DNA of 64,000 bases from CAZQXD01 sp964597315 (GTDB taxonomy: Bacteria; Pseudomonadota; Gammaproteobacteria; Competibacterales; Competibacteraceae). This document shows positions 24,897-33,756 of this stretch, one piece after another. The notes below the pieces were generated by a model that was given only the letters and a program-made list of their open reading frames with translations, did no database searches and had not been told where the DNA came from. The DNA lies in contig CAZQXD010000008.1 of assembly GCA_964597315.1 (NCBI GenBank), forward strand, positions 1 through 64,000, in the 5' to 3' direction. Each line of letters begins with the position of its first letter. Within the stretch, counting starts at the first letter, position 1. The position numbers and the translations under genes are program-made.

Positions 24897-27626
24897 CTAT
24901 GCCCTCTCCAAGCGTCGGCCCTTGGGATATAGCACCGGCATGGTGCGCTCCAGAAACGTCTCCACATCGAATATTTCCGTCACCTTGCCCTGGATCACCG
25001 TGGTGCCCTTGACCCCCTGGCGGGTACTCTCACCCAGTACACTGAGGGTTTCCTCCACAATATCGATGATCTTATCCACCACCAGCCCCAAGCTGTTGCC
25101 GTTGACGGTATAGACCACCACCTGCGCCGTGGCGGCGCTGTCGTCCTCGGCATCCTCGACCAGGCGCAGCATGCCGCGGCGTTCTTCCAGCACCTCGGAC
25201 AAGCGCACCAAGGGCAGAATCTTGCCCCGATACTGAACCACCTCCCGGTCCCCGGCCCACTCCAGAGCCTCATGGGAAAACTCTTCAAGGCGGGCCACTT
25301 CGGCCAGAGGAATGGCCAATACCCCCTTACCCGGAGAGCGCACCAGCAGCAGATTGTGGCGCTCCCCAGCCCGATCCTGCTGCTCGGCGCCCATACCCAC
25401 CAGGCCATGGTCCCGGGACTCGGATATCACCTTGGCGCGCTGGGCCAGGCCCAGAATGTCCAGGATCAGCGCCACTCGCCCATCCCCCATCACCGTGGCT
25501 CCGGCGAACACCGCGACACCCCGCAGCAGGGTGGCCAGGGGCTTGACCACGATTTCCTGGGTGTCATTGATCTGATCCACCACCAATCCGAAGCGGCGCT
25601 TGTCGGCCTGAAGCACCACGATATTGGCGCTACGCATGGACTCATCGGGCGTCTGTTCCTGGTCCTGCGCCAGTTCCAGTTCCTTGTTGAGATAGACCAG
25701 AGGCAACAGCTTGCCCCGCAGCCGGTATACCGGAGCACCATGAATATTCTCGATACTGTCGTCCTGGGCGTTGTCCAGGCGGATCAGTTCCTGAAGACTG
25801 CCTTGGGGGATGGCGAAGCGCTGGCCGCCACAGGTAATCACCAGGGCGGGAATGATCGCCAGGGTCAGGGGCAGATTGATCTTGAACGTCGTGCCCTTGT
25901 CCTGGACGCTATTCAGTTCGATGGTGCCGCTGATTTTCTCGATATTGGTTTTGACCACATCCATGCCCACCCCTCGCCCGGAGATATTGGTCACTTTCTC
26001 GGCAGTGGAGAAACCGGGTTGAAAAATCAGATGGGTGACTTCCCGGTCGCTCATCTCGGCGGCCTGTTCGGGGCTGATCAAGCCCTTTTGCAGGGCCTTG
26101 GCCTTGAGCTTGTCCGGGGGGATGCCGGCGCCGTCGTCGGCGATCTCGATATTCACCTGCCCCCCCTCATGGTACGCCCGCAGGGTCAACACCCCTTCCA
26201 TGGGCTTGCCCTTGGCGGTGCGAGCGTCGGGGGTCTCGATGCCATGATCCACACAGTTGCGCACCAGATGGGTCATGGGGTCTTTCATGGCCTCGATCAG
26301 GCTTTTATCCAGTTCAGTATCCTTGCCGTGCATTTCCACTCGAATCTGCTTGCCGCAGTTCAGGGCCATATCCCGGACAATGCGGGGGATCTTGTTCCAA
26401 ATATTGTGGATGGGCTGCATTCGGGTTTTCATCACCCCTTCCTGCAATTCACTGGTGATGATGTTCAGGCGCTGGGAAGTGGTGTTAAATCGGGTATCCT
26501 CCCGAACTTGGGCGTACTGAAGAATCTGATTGCGGGTCAGCACCAGTTCCCCCACCAGATTCATAAGATGATCCAACAGCCCCACATCCACCCGAATTGA
26601 GGACTCAGCCACCGATGTGCCTTGGGTTTTCTTAGGTGGCTCAGCGGCTGGCTTGGGGACGGGCGGATTAGGGACCGCCGGTTTAGCCGCCGTGACCACC
26701 GCCTTGGCCGGGACGGCTTTGGGTATCGGATCGGCAGGCGGCTTGACGGGCGGCAAAGAGGCGTGATCCGGTTCCTGCAAGCGGGCCAGGGTATCGATCA
26801 ACTCCCCATAGGTCTGGTCGCCGTCGCTGCCGCTGGTTTCGATGACCCCGAGCATAGCCCGCACCGCATCCACCATGGTCAGCAGCGCCGTGGTGCGCTC
26901 CGGGGTCAGGGGTATTTCTCCATCTCGTAACCGGCTCAACAGACTCTCGCCAACATGGGCCACTTTTTCCAGCTTGGCGAAGTTCAGGAATCCGCAAGCG
27001 CCCTTGATGGTATGGATGGTGCGGAAAATGCCCGCCAGAATGGAAAGGTCTTCCGGGCGGCTTTCCAAGGCCACCAGATCATTATCCAGTTGGTCCAGGT
27101 TCTCGTTACTCTCAGCCAGAAAGTCCCTGAGTATTTCCTCCCTCTCGTCGCCCAGGTCCACCGCCCCTGTCGCGGTCGGTTCGGGCTTGGGGGTTTTCTC
27201 CCTAGGCGCATCATTTGGCGCGACATCCGCCGCCGGAACAGTGGGCTGTTGCAGAGCGGTCAGGGTTTCGATGAGTTCTTCATAACCCAGCTCCCCGTCC
27301 CCGGCGGTGGACTCGATGGCCGACAACATGGCTCGCACCGCGTCCACCATGGCTAGCAGGGCGCTGGTGCGCTCGGGAGTGAGATTAATTTCTCCGTCCC
27401 TGAGCTTGCTGAGCAGGTTCTCGCCGGCGTGGGCCACTTTTTCCAGCTTGGCGAAGTTCAGAAATCCGCAGGTGCCCTTGATGGTATGAATCGTGCGAAA
27501 AACACTGGCTAGAGTATCGCGGTTGTTCGGGTTGGTTTCCAAAGCCACCAGCTCGTTGTCAAGGCGGTCCAGGTTCTCGTTACTTTCTTCCAGAAACTCT
27601 TTAATGATGTCGTCTTGTTCGTCCAT
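24897..27626 (-). CDS. cheA: Chemotaxis histidine kinase CheA with two Hpt domains and two CheW domains
   Basis: The 909-aa kinase has, in order, Hpt1 (His47 in FRTIHTIKG), Hpt2 (His205 in FRTIHTIKG) and an Ala/Pro linker (290-340). A dimerisation helix pair (DHLMNLVGELVLTRNQ near 352) follows, then an HATPase (LVRNCVDHG, ADDGAGIPP, GRGVGMDVVK) and two CheW-like domains at the C-terminus. Hpt1 and Hpt2 are close copies 158 codons apart. No CheY-binding P2 domain is evident. The start at 27626 (MDEQDDIIKE) has GAGG upstream. The open frame runs on to 27971, but that part crosses the promoter and looks non-coding. A perfect sigma-28 promoter lies 57 bases before the start. Confidence 0.95.
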   Translation of the reverse strand: MDEQDDIIKEFLEESNENLDRLDNELVALETNPNNRDTLASVFRTIHTIKGTCGFLNFAKLEKVAHAGENLLSKLRDGEINLTPERTSALLAMVDAVRAMLSAIESTAGDGELGYEELIETLTALQQPTVPAADVAPNDAPREKTPKPEPTATGAVDLGDEREEILRDFLAESNENLDQLDNDLVALESRPEDLSILAGIFRTIHTIKGACGFLNFAKLEKVAHVGESLLSRLRDGEIPLTPERTTALLTMVDAVRAMLGVIETSGSDGDQTYGELIDTLARLQEPDHASLPPVKPPADPIPKAVPAKAVVTAAKPAVPNPPVPKPAAEPPKKTQGTSVAESSIRVDVGLLDHLMNLVGELVLTRNQILQYAQVREDTRFNTTSQRLNIITSELQEGVMKTRMQPIHNIWNKIPRIVRDMALNCGKQIRVEMHGKDTELDKSLIEAMKDPMTHLVRNCVDHGIETPDARTAKGKPMEGVLTLRAYHEGGQVNIEIADDGAGIPPDKLKAKALQKGLISPEQAAEMSDREVTHLIFQPGFSTAEKVTNISGRGVGMDVVKTNIEKISGTIELNSVQDKGTTFKINLPLTLAIIPALVITCGGQRFAIPQGSLQELIRLDNAQDDSIENIHGAPVYRLRGKLLPLVYLNKELELAQDQEQTPDESMRSANIVVLQADKRRFGLVVDQINDTQEIVVKPLATLLRGVAVFAGATVMGDGRVALILDILGLAQRAKVISESRDHGLVGMGAEQQDRAGERHNLLLVRSPGKGVLAIPLAEVARLEEFSHEALEWAGDREVVQYRGKILPLVRLSEVLEERRGMLRLVEDAEDDSAATAQVVVYTVNGNSLGLVVDKIIDIVEETLSVLGESTRQGVKGTTVIQGKVTEIFDVETFLERTMPVLYPKGRRLERA

Positions 27627-27682
27627 TGGAAACCTCGCTGATGGCGGGCCTGGCGCCATGATGCCCACCCCTATTGCGGCGT

Positions 27683-27709
27683 TTATCGGCCAACGCGCCG
27701 GGGTGTTTA
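27683..27709 (-). promoter_or_regulatory. Sigma-28 (FliA) promoter of cheA-cheW
   Basis: On the minus strand TAAA (27706-27709), exactly 15 bases, then GCCGATAA (27683-27690). This is a perfect match to the flagellar sigma-28 consensus and lies 57 bases upstream of the cheA ATG. Confidence 0.85.
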
Positions 27710-27738
27710 GGCGCCGCTCTCGTTTGCAACGGGCGTCC

Positions 27739-27765
27739 TCATGCCAACCCCGCTGGCGCCGATAA
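27739..27765 (+). promoter_or_regulatory. Sigma-28-type promoter for the MCP genes
   Basis: A perfect -10 GCCGATAA (27758-27765) has TCAT at the correct 15-base spacing (27739-27742) in place of TAAA/TCAA. It points towards the two MCP genes, about 230 bases from the first start. Together with the cheA promoter it forms a 10-bp inverted repeat, GTTTATCGGC/GCCGATAAAC. Confidence 0.55.
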
Positions 27766-27993
27766 ACCGTGAACTGAGGACCGGCGTGTTGGTTTCTGGC
27801 CGCATCCCAAAGGAGTTCCGATCCATGAGCGTTTTTCGAGCCATAGCCCGATTCGGGTCCCAGACTGCGGACCACGTTCAGCCTTGCCCCCTTGGCATCC
27901 TGGTTGGGCGATGCTGTTGCCGCCGCGAAGGGCGCTTTCGATAGCAAAACCCCTATCCCCGTCCGAGACACCCAAAAATAAGGAGCTTGGCAA

Positions 27994-29448
27994 ATGCCCT
28001 CCCATGCTCATCCATCCGCCTCCGACGCCGTGGCAACCCCGGCCTCCGCCGCCCCTGGTCAACAGGCGGCCCTGTACCGCTCCATCATTCAGCGTATCGC
28101 GGAACACACCGGCGGCCTGAGCATCGAGATTACCGATATCGCGGGACATCTGAACGAGGTCAGCGACCTGGCCACCCATCAGGCGGACTTGTTCAAGGAT
28201 CTCCAGGAGCGCGCCGGGCAAATGTCCGACCACAACAATCAGGTCGCCGAGGCGGCGGCCCAAACCTACCAGTTGGCGTCCGCAGCCCATGCCGATCTGG
28301 ACCAATCCCGGCGAACCGTGGAGCTATCCCTGGACGATATCCGCCACCTGGCCGAGTTGGTTACCACCATCGAGTCCCAGGTCGGCTGCCTAGGCGAGGC
28401 CATGGCGCGGGTCAGCAAAGTGGCCAAGGGCATCGACGCCATCGCCAAGCAGACCAATCTGCTAGCCCTCAACGCCACCATCGAAGCGGTGCGGGCCGGG
28501 GAAGCGGGGCGGGGATTCGCAGTGGTGGCCGGCGAGGTCAAGGAACTGGCCAAGCAGACCCAGGGCGCCACAGCGGAAATCGAGGTCACCCTCAAAGATC
28601 TGGCGGCGCGGACCCGGGAGCTGTTGGACAAGGGGGCGGAAAGCAAGGCCAAGTCCGAGGACGTGCGCCGGGGCGCCCAGGCCATCCAGCAGGTCATCGA
28701 CACCATGGGCGCGTCCATGAGCCAGGTGGACCACCAGGCCCAGCGCATTGACGAGGCGGCGCGGGACATCGGCCAACACTGCACCCAAGCTGCGGAGGTG
28801 GTGAACCACATGACCGAAGAGGCGTTCCACTCCAGCGCCGCCCTGAGGGAGGTCCGAGACCGGCTTAATCGAATGCAGACCATGAGCGAGGACATGGTCG
28901 GACTGACCGCCGTGGAGGGCATCGACACGGTGGACACCAAATTTATCAACCTGACCAAGGCCACCGCCAAGCGAATATCTCAGGTTTTCGAGACCGCGAT
29001 TCAGGAAGGCCGGATCAGCGCCACCGCCCTGTTCGACCGGCGCTACCAGCCGATTTCCGGCACTAATCCCCAGCAATACCTGACCCCATACGTGGACTTC
29101 ACGGACCAGGTGCTGCCCCCTATCCAGGAACAGGTGTTGGATTTTGACAAGCGTGTCGTGTTTTGCGCGGCCGTGGACAACAACGGTTTTCTCCCTACCC
29201 ATAATCGCAAGTTCTCAAAACCCCAGGGTAAGGACCCGGCCTGGAACACTGCCAACAGCCGCAACCGTCGGCTGTTCGACGACCGGGTGGGTCTGGCGGC
29301 CGGGCGCAATACCCGGCCGTTTCTGCTGCAAACCTATCGGCGGGATGTGGGCGGTGGTCAGTTCGCCCTGATGAAGGACGTCTCCGCCCCCATCTACGTG
29401 AACGGTCGCCATTGGGGCGGGGTACGCATGGGTTATCGGATCGACTGA
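27994..29448 (+). CDS. Cytosolic methyl-accepting chemotaxis protein
   Basis: A 484-aa MCP with no membrane segment. The signalling hairpin tip (KQTNLLALNATIEAVRAGEA) is near residues 150-170, flanked by long heptad-type helices. The ~150 C-terminal residues form a separate globular domain (FDDRVGLAAGRNTRPF, SAPIYVNGRHWGGVRMGYR). This resembles the C-terminal sensory region seen on soluble MCPs of alpha- and gammaproteobacteria; its ligand is unknown to me. The ATG has AAGGAG 8 bases upstream. It is transcribed divergently from cheA and is followed after 14 bp by a second MCP. Confidence 0.92.
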   Translation: MPSHAHPSASDAVATPASAAPGQQAALYRSIIQRIAEHTGGLSIEITDIAGHLNEVSDLATHQADLFKDLQERAGQMSDHNNQVAEAAAQTYQLASAAHADLDQSRRTVELSLDDIRHLAELVTTIESQVGCLGEAMARVSKVAKGIDAIAKQTNLLALNATIEAVRAGEAGRGFAVVAGEVKELAKQTQGATAEIEVTLKDLAARTRELLDKGAESKAKSEDVRRGAQAIQQVIDTMGASMSQVDHQAQRIDEAARDIGQHCTQAAEVVNHMTEEAFHSSAALREVRDRLNRMQTMSEDMVGLTAVEGIDTVDTKFINLTKATAKRISQVFETAIQEGRISATALFDRRYQPISGTNPQQYLTPYVDFTDQVLPPIQEQVLDFDKRVVFCAAVDNNGFLPTHNRKFSKPQGKDPAWNTANSRNRRLFDDRVGLAAGRNTRPFLLQTYRRDVGGGQFALMKDVSAPIYVNGRHWGGVRMGYRID

Positions 29449-29462
29449 GGAGAACAGGTACG

Positions 29463-31640
29463 ATGGACAAACCAAAACTTTCCTTGCTGGGCCGGCTCAA
29501 TATCGGTCCAAAACTCGCCCTCACTCCGCTGCTGTCCACCGTAGTGCTGACGGGTATCATGATCTATACCCTGCTAACGGTTCAGGGGCAGCAGGCCGAT
29601 GCCTTGCTGGTGGATCTAGCCGGCCGCCAGCGCATGCTCAACCAGCGCCAGACCACCGAGATCTTGCTAGCTTCACAGGGGCTGCCCGCAGATTATCAGG
29701 CCACCCACAGCCTGCTGGAGCGCACCCTGACGGCCCTGATGGATGGGGGCAAAGCCGTCCTCAATCCAGCCAGCGGCGCCACCGTGATGCTGCCCCCAGC
29801 CCCGACCCCGGCGATTCGCGCCAAGCTGGAGGAGAATCAACGACTATTCAGACACTATACCGTCGCCGCCGAAGCCCTGCTGGAAACACAGTTCGGAACA
29901 GTGGACTACGCCAACCGTCTGTCAGTTCTGCTCACGGCCCGGGATCAAATCCATATAGCCGCCAATCAGGCGGTCAAGCTGTTTACCGCCCATTCCTCGG
30001 ACAAACTGGCCTTTATGCTTCAGGCGGGCTTTATCATCACCGCCATTGTCGCTGTGCTGGGCAGCCTATTCGCCTGGCTAATGGCGCGACATATCCTCCA
30101 TCCCCTCAACCAGACCATGGCCGTGCTTGAGCGGGTGGCCGGGGGCGACCTGACCCGGCGGGTGGCGGTTGACAACCGCGATGAGATCGGGCGCATGGCC
30201 CGGGCCATCAACCGACTGATCGCCGATGTACACCGGGCGGTGCAGGCCGACGCCGTAGACTGGGAGGCCATCACCGCCCAGCGCCAGGAATTGCACCGCA
30301 TTCAACAGATTATCGAGCATGCCTCCAGCAATATCCTCTACGTGGATCATGCACTACGCCTGGGGTATCTCAACCCGGCTTCCCGGCAGACTTTACAAAC
30401 TCTGCAACGCTGGCTGCCGACGCCGGTGGCTCAACTGCCGGGGCAATCCATCCAGTTCCTGGGCGTGGAGCAGGCCCAACTGACAGCGCTGTTCGAGGGT
30501 AGCGATGTTCAGCCCCAGAAACAGCTCACCGCCCTGGGCGATGAAAAACTACGCTTGGAACTGGTGGCTATCCGCGATGAACAGCGCCGCCCAGTGGGCG
30601 TTCTGGTGACCTGGGCGGTGGTCACCCAGGAGTTGAAAACCCAGGCCCTGGCCCGCGAGGCCGCCGAACGGGAGCGTTTTCAGAACCAGCAGTTGCAGAC
30701 TCAGGTGGGCAGCCTGCTGGACGTGGTGCGGGCCGCCGCCAAGGGGGATCTGACGCACCAGATTACGGTGCGCGGCGAGGATGCCATGGGCCAGATGGGC
30801 ACGGGCCTGGAGCAGTTTCTCCAAGACCTGCGCCGGTCCATTGCCGAAATCGGCGACACCGCCCGCACCCTGGCTTCGGCCTCCGAGGAAATGCGCGTGG
30901 TCAGCCAGCAGATGGGCGACAACGCCACGCACACCTCCGCCGACGCCGAGCGGGTATCCGGCGCCGCCGATCAGGTCAGCCACCGGGTGGAGGCGGTGGC
31001 CGCCGCCGCTGAACAAATGAGCACCAGCGTCCGGGAAATCGCAGACAATACCGCCGAAGTCTCCCAGGCGGCCGCCTCGGCGGTAAAAATTACCGCTGGC
31101 GCCCATGACACCATGTCGCGCCTCAACCAGAGCAGCGGCGAGATTGATAATGTCATCAAGGTCATCACCGCCATCGCCGAACAGACCAATCTGCTGGCCC
31201 TGAACGCCACCATCGAGGCCGCCCGGGCCGGGGAGGCCGGCAAAGGTTTTGCCGTGGTGGCCAATGAAGTCAAGGATCTGGCCCGTGAGACCGCCCGGGC
31301 CACGGAGGACATCGGCGCCAAAATCACCTGCATCCAAGCCGACACCAAGAGCGCCGTGGCGGCCATTACCGAAATTGATTGTATTATCAATAACGTTAAT
31401 AACTTGCAGCGCAATGTGGCGTCAGCCCTGGAACAACAGGCCAGCGTCACCAACGAGATCACTGCCAATGTCGCCGATGCGGCCCGGGGCAGTTCCGACA
31501 TCGCCAACAATATCGTGACCGTCGCCACCACCGCCCAGAACACCACCTCCGCCAGCCAAGATGTGCAACAAGCGGCCGCCGAACTGGCCCAGGTGGCCGC
31601 GCGACTGGAAGGGCTGGTGAGCCGGTTCCGCTATGAGTGA
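29463..31640 (+). CDS. Membrane methyl-accepting chemotaxis protein with PilJ-type sensor domain
   Basis: A 725-aa transducer. Membrane segment 1 is near residues 20-38. A periplasmic PilJ/NIT-like sensor contains the marker LAGRQRMLNQRQTTEIL. Membrane segment 2 (FIITAIVAVLGSLFAWLMA) is followed by a HAMP (HPLNQTMAVLERVAGGDLTRR). A PAS-like segment (ASSNILYVDHALRLGYLNPA), a second HAMP-like stretch (VVRAAAKGDLTHQI) and the MCP signalling domain (EQTNLLALNATIEAARAGEA) complete it. The ATG at 29463 has GAGGAG upstream. Its last 10 bases overlap the convergent DUF721 gene. Confidence 0.93.
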   Translation: MDKPKLSLLGRLNIGPKLALTPLLSTVVLTGIMIYTLLTVQGQQADALLVDLAGRQRMLNQRQTTEILLASQGLPADYQATHSLLERTLTALMDGGKAVLNPASGATVMLPPAPTPAIRAKLEENQRLFRHYTVAAEALLETQFGTVDYANRLSVLLTARDQIHIAANQAVKLFTAHSSDKLAFMLQAGFIITAIVAVLGSLFAWLMARHILHPLNQTMAVLERVAGGDLTRRVAVDNRDEIGRMARAINRLIADVHRAVQADAVDWEAITAQRQELHRIQQIIEHASSNILYVDHALRLGYLNPASRQTLQTLQRWLPTPVAQLPGQSIQFLGVEQAQLTALFEGSDVQPQKQLTALGDEKLRLELVAIRDEQRRPVGVLVTWAVVTQELKTQALAREAAERERFQNQQLQTQVGSLLDVVRAAAKGDLTHQITVRGEDAMGQMGTGLEQFLQDLRRSIAEIGDTARTLASASEEMRVVSQQMGDNATHTSADAERVSGAADQVSHRVEAVAAAAEQMSTSVREIADNTAEVSQAAASAVKITAGAHDTMSRLNQSSGEIDNVIKVITAIAEQTNLLALNATIEAARAGEAGKGFAVVANEVKDLARETARATEDIGAKITCIQADTKSAVAAITEIDCIINNVNNLQRNVASALEQQASVTNEITANVADAARGSSDIANNIVTVATTAQNTTSASQDVQQAAAELAQVAARLEGLVSRFRYE

Positions 31641-32260
31641 GCGTCGCCGCTGTCCCTGGCGTGGCTGGCCAAACGCTGGAGAGCCTGGCCCAGGGGGGTG
31701 TTCCCTTGGTCCCGGGCCGCCCCCTCCAACAACGTGGCCACGCCGTCGTCCGCCACCAGCCGTCGGGGGGGCGGTTGGGGAAGGGTTTCCAGGGGAACGA
31801 TCCGCACTTTCAGGGGCGGCACCGGACGCTTGAGGTGGGCCGCCATTTCGTCGCGCAAGCTGCGCAGAGTGAAACGCAGCCGGGTCGCGTAAGCCGAGGA
31901 TTCGGTTTGTATAACCCAAACCTCCGGGTCCAGACGGCTCAGCAGAGCGTGACCCCGCAGGGCCGGTGGCAGATAAGCCCGCAATACCCGATTGATTTCG
32001 GCCAGTTCACCATTCTGCTTCAGCAGGTCCGCCAACCGGCCCTGGGGTTTGCGGAAATGGTCTTCCAGGGGTTTAAGGGGACTAGCCCGGACCGGAGATC
32101 GGGGCTGGGTGACCAGCGGTGGAGAGGGGGTACGGCGTGGGGGGGCATAGGCTTTTGGCGGGGCCGCTTCCCGGACTGTAGGCGGCGACTCGCCACGCAA
32201 CAAATCCAGCAGCCGGCCGGTGTGTCGGCGCGGGTCCTTGGAATCGTTGGGGTCGGCCAT
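31631..32260 (-). CDS. DUF721 (DciA-like) domain protein
   Basis: The 209-aa protein starts MADPNDSKDPRRHTGRLLDL. A Pro/Arg-rich stretch (residues 25-70) leads to the DUF721 core (GRLADLLKQNGELAEINRVL, then LDPEVWVIQTESSAYATRL). A disordered tail follows. DUF721 proteins include DciA, which loads the replicative helicase in bacteria lacking DnaC/DnaI. The domain is clear; the helicase role is inferred from the family. The start at 32260 is taken from the domain; the open frame upstream is not supported. The end overlaps the MCP gene tail to tail. Confidence 0.78.
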   Translation of the reverse strand: MADPNDSKDPRRHTGRLLDLLRGESPPTVREAAPPKAYAPPRRTPSPPLVTQPRSPVRASPLKPLEDHFRKPQGRLADLLKQNGELAEINRVLRAYLPPALRGHALLSRLDPEVWVIQTESSAYATRLRFTLRSLRDEMAAHLKRPVPPLKVRIVPLETLPQPPPRRLVADDGVATLLEGAARDQGNTPLGQALQRLASHARDSGDAHS

Positions 32261-32411
32261 AGTGGTCTGCCCGGGCAACGTGCCAAAGCGGCACGATAAG
32301 TCTCTGAACGGGTTCAGTTTGCCAGAACCATCCGGGAAAAGCCAGAATTCTGGGTTGGTGGTCAAACCAAGCTGGGAGTGTCGGATTCCATGACCAGCGG
32401 GGGGCGGCCCA

Positions 32412-33743
32412 TCAACCGGACTCCAGCAAGGCGATGGACTCCACATGGGCGGTATGGGGGAACATGTCCATCACCCCGGCGGCCAATAAGCGATAACCAT
32501 GACGGTTGACCAGTTCGCCCACGTCCCGGGCCAGGGTGGCCGGGTGGCAGGACACATACACGATCCGCCCGACCCCCAGTCCCGCCAAGTGGGGCATCAT
32601 TTCCAGGGCGCCGGAGCGGGGTGGGTCCAGCAGGGCCTTGTGGTACGGTCCCTCCATCCAGGGCTGTCCGCCAAGCTCGGCGCTCAGATCGGCGGCATGA
32701 AAATGGGCATTGCCGATACCGTTACGCTCGGCGTTGCGCCCGGCCCAGGCCACCAGGCTGGCGTCACCCTCCACCCCCACCACCTCCCCGGCCCGGCGGG
32801 CCAGGGCCAGGGTGAAGTTGCCCAGACCGCAGAACAGGTCCAGCACCCGCTCGTGGGACTGGGGCGCCAGCAGGTTCACGGCCCGGTCCACCATGGGCCG
32901 GTTGATGTGGGTGTTCACCTGGGTGAAATGATAGGGCTGGAAGGCCAGGTCCAGGTCGAACTCCGGCAGCCGGTAGTTGAGTTCTCCCTGCTCGGGCCAT
33001 AGCAGAGTCGTGGTCTCCGGGCCCTTAGACTGCAAATACACCTGGATATCGTGGCGCTGGCCGAAGTCTTGCAGCAAGGCGCGATCCGCCGCGCTGGGCG
33101 GGTCCAGCACCCGGAAGTTCAGGGCCACAGCCTCATCCCCCACTGCCACTTCGATCTGGGGCAGCCGGGCGTGGAGGGACAGGCCGCCGATCAGGGCCGA
33201 GAGGGCGTCCAAAAGCCCTCCCACCCGAGGGTGGAGTACCTCGCAGCGGCGCAGATCGGCCACGTAGGGCGTGCCCCGCTCCCGAAAGCCCACCAGCACC
33301 CGGCCCTTTTTGGGGACGTCCTTGACCGCCAACCGGGCCTTGCGCCGGTAGCCCCAGTGGGGACCGGTCAGGGGCGGCAGCACGGTGGCCGGATCGACCT
33401 TGCCGATCCGGGCCAGGTTGTCCAGCAACTGCCGCTCTTTGAAGGCGACCTGGGCATTCGGCTCCAGGTGTTGCAGGGCGCAGCCGCCGCAGAGGTCGAA
33501 ATGGGCGCAGTGGGGTTCCACCCGCTGGGGCGATGGCTCGGTGATGGACTCCACCCGGCCCTCGTCATATTTGCTATGGCGAGCAGTGTAGCGAAACGTC
33601 ACCTGTTCTCCGGGCAGGCCGCCATGGATGAATACGGCCTTGCCCTCCAGCCGGGCCAGACCCCGACCATCGTTGGCCAGGTCGTCGATACGGGCGGTGA
33701 AGCTTCCCTCGGGGGGCCGGGGGCGGCGGCGAGATCGGGCCAT
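32412..33743 (-). CDS. rlmD: 23S rRNA (uracil-5)-methyltransferase RlmD/RumA
   Basis: The 443-aa product has an N-terminal TRAM domain, then the Fe-S cysteines in PHCAHFDLCGGCALQHL, a Rossmann SAM site (VLDLFCGLGNFTLALA) and the catalytic Cys in YVSCHPATLARD. This set belongs to RumA enzymes, which make 5-methyluridine in 23S rRNA (U1939 in E. coli). The start at 33743 (MARSRRRPRP) has AGGA about 7 bases upstream. It lies 13 bp after the exonuclease gene on the same strand. Confidence 0.94.
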   Translation of the reverse strand: MARSRRRPRPPEGSFTARIDDLANDGRGLARLEGKAVFIHGGLPGEQVTFRYTARHSKYDEGRVESITEPSPQRVEPHCAHFDLCGGCALQHLEPNAQVAFKERQLLDNLARIGKVDPATVLPPLTGPHWGYRRKARLAVKDVPKKGRVLVGFRERGTPYVADLRRCEVLHPRVGGLLDALSALIGGLSLHARLPQIEVAVGDEAVALNFRVLDPPSAADRALLQDFGQRHDIQVYLQSKGPETTTLLWPEQGELNYRLPEFDLDLAFQPYHFTQVNTHINRPMVDRAVNLLAPQSHERVLDLFCGLGNFTLALARRAGEVVGVEGDASLVAWAGRNAERNGIGNAHFHAADLSAELGGQPWMEGPYHKALLDPPRSGALEMMPHLAGLGVGRIVYVSCHPATLARDVGELVNRHGYRLLAAGVMDMFPHTAHVESIALLESG

Positions 33744-33756
33744 GAACAATCCTATA

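Larger units (their letters stand above)
27627..27993. other. 367-bp divergent control region between cheA and the MCP genes
   Basis: It holds two back-to-back sigma-28-type promoters, listed separately, and no gene. The cheA frame stays open through most of it, but the product is low-complexity and lacks a ribosome binding site. Confidence 0.75.

Noticed and set aside
25272..26600. 442-codon open frame opposite cheA
   Set aside because: It is the mirror frame of a high-GC gene; no ribosome binding site, His/Gln-rich composition, no domain. The same reasoning removes long antisense frames over cysNC (52872-54233), cysD (54245-55114), sdhB/sdhA (47130-48464) and cheB (22808-23872).
27627..27971. 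In-frame N-terminal extension of cheA
   Set aside because: It crosses a perfect sigma-28 promoter, lacks a ribosome binding site and is low-complexity; MDEQDD at 27626 is the normal Hpt start.
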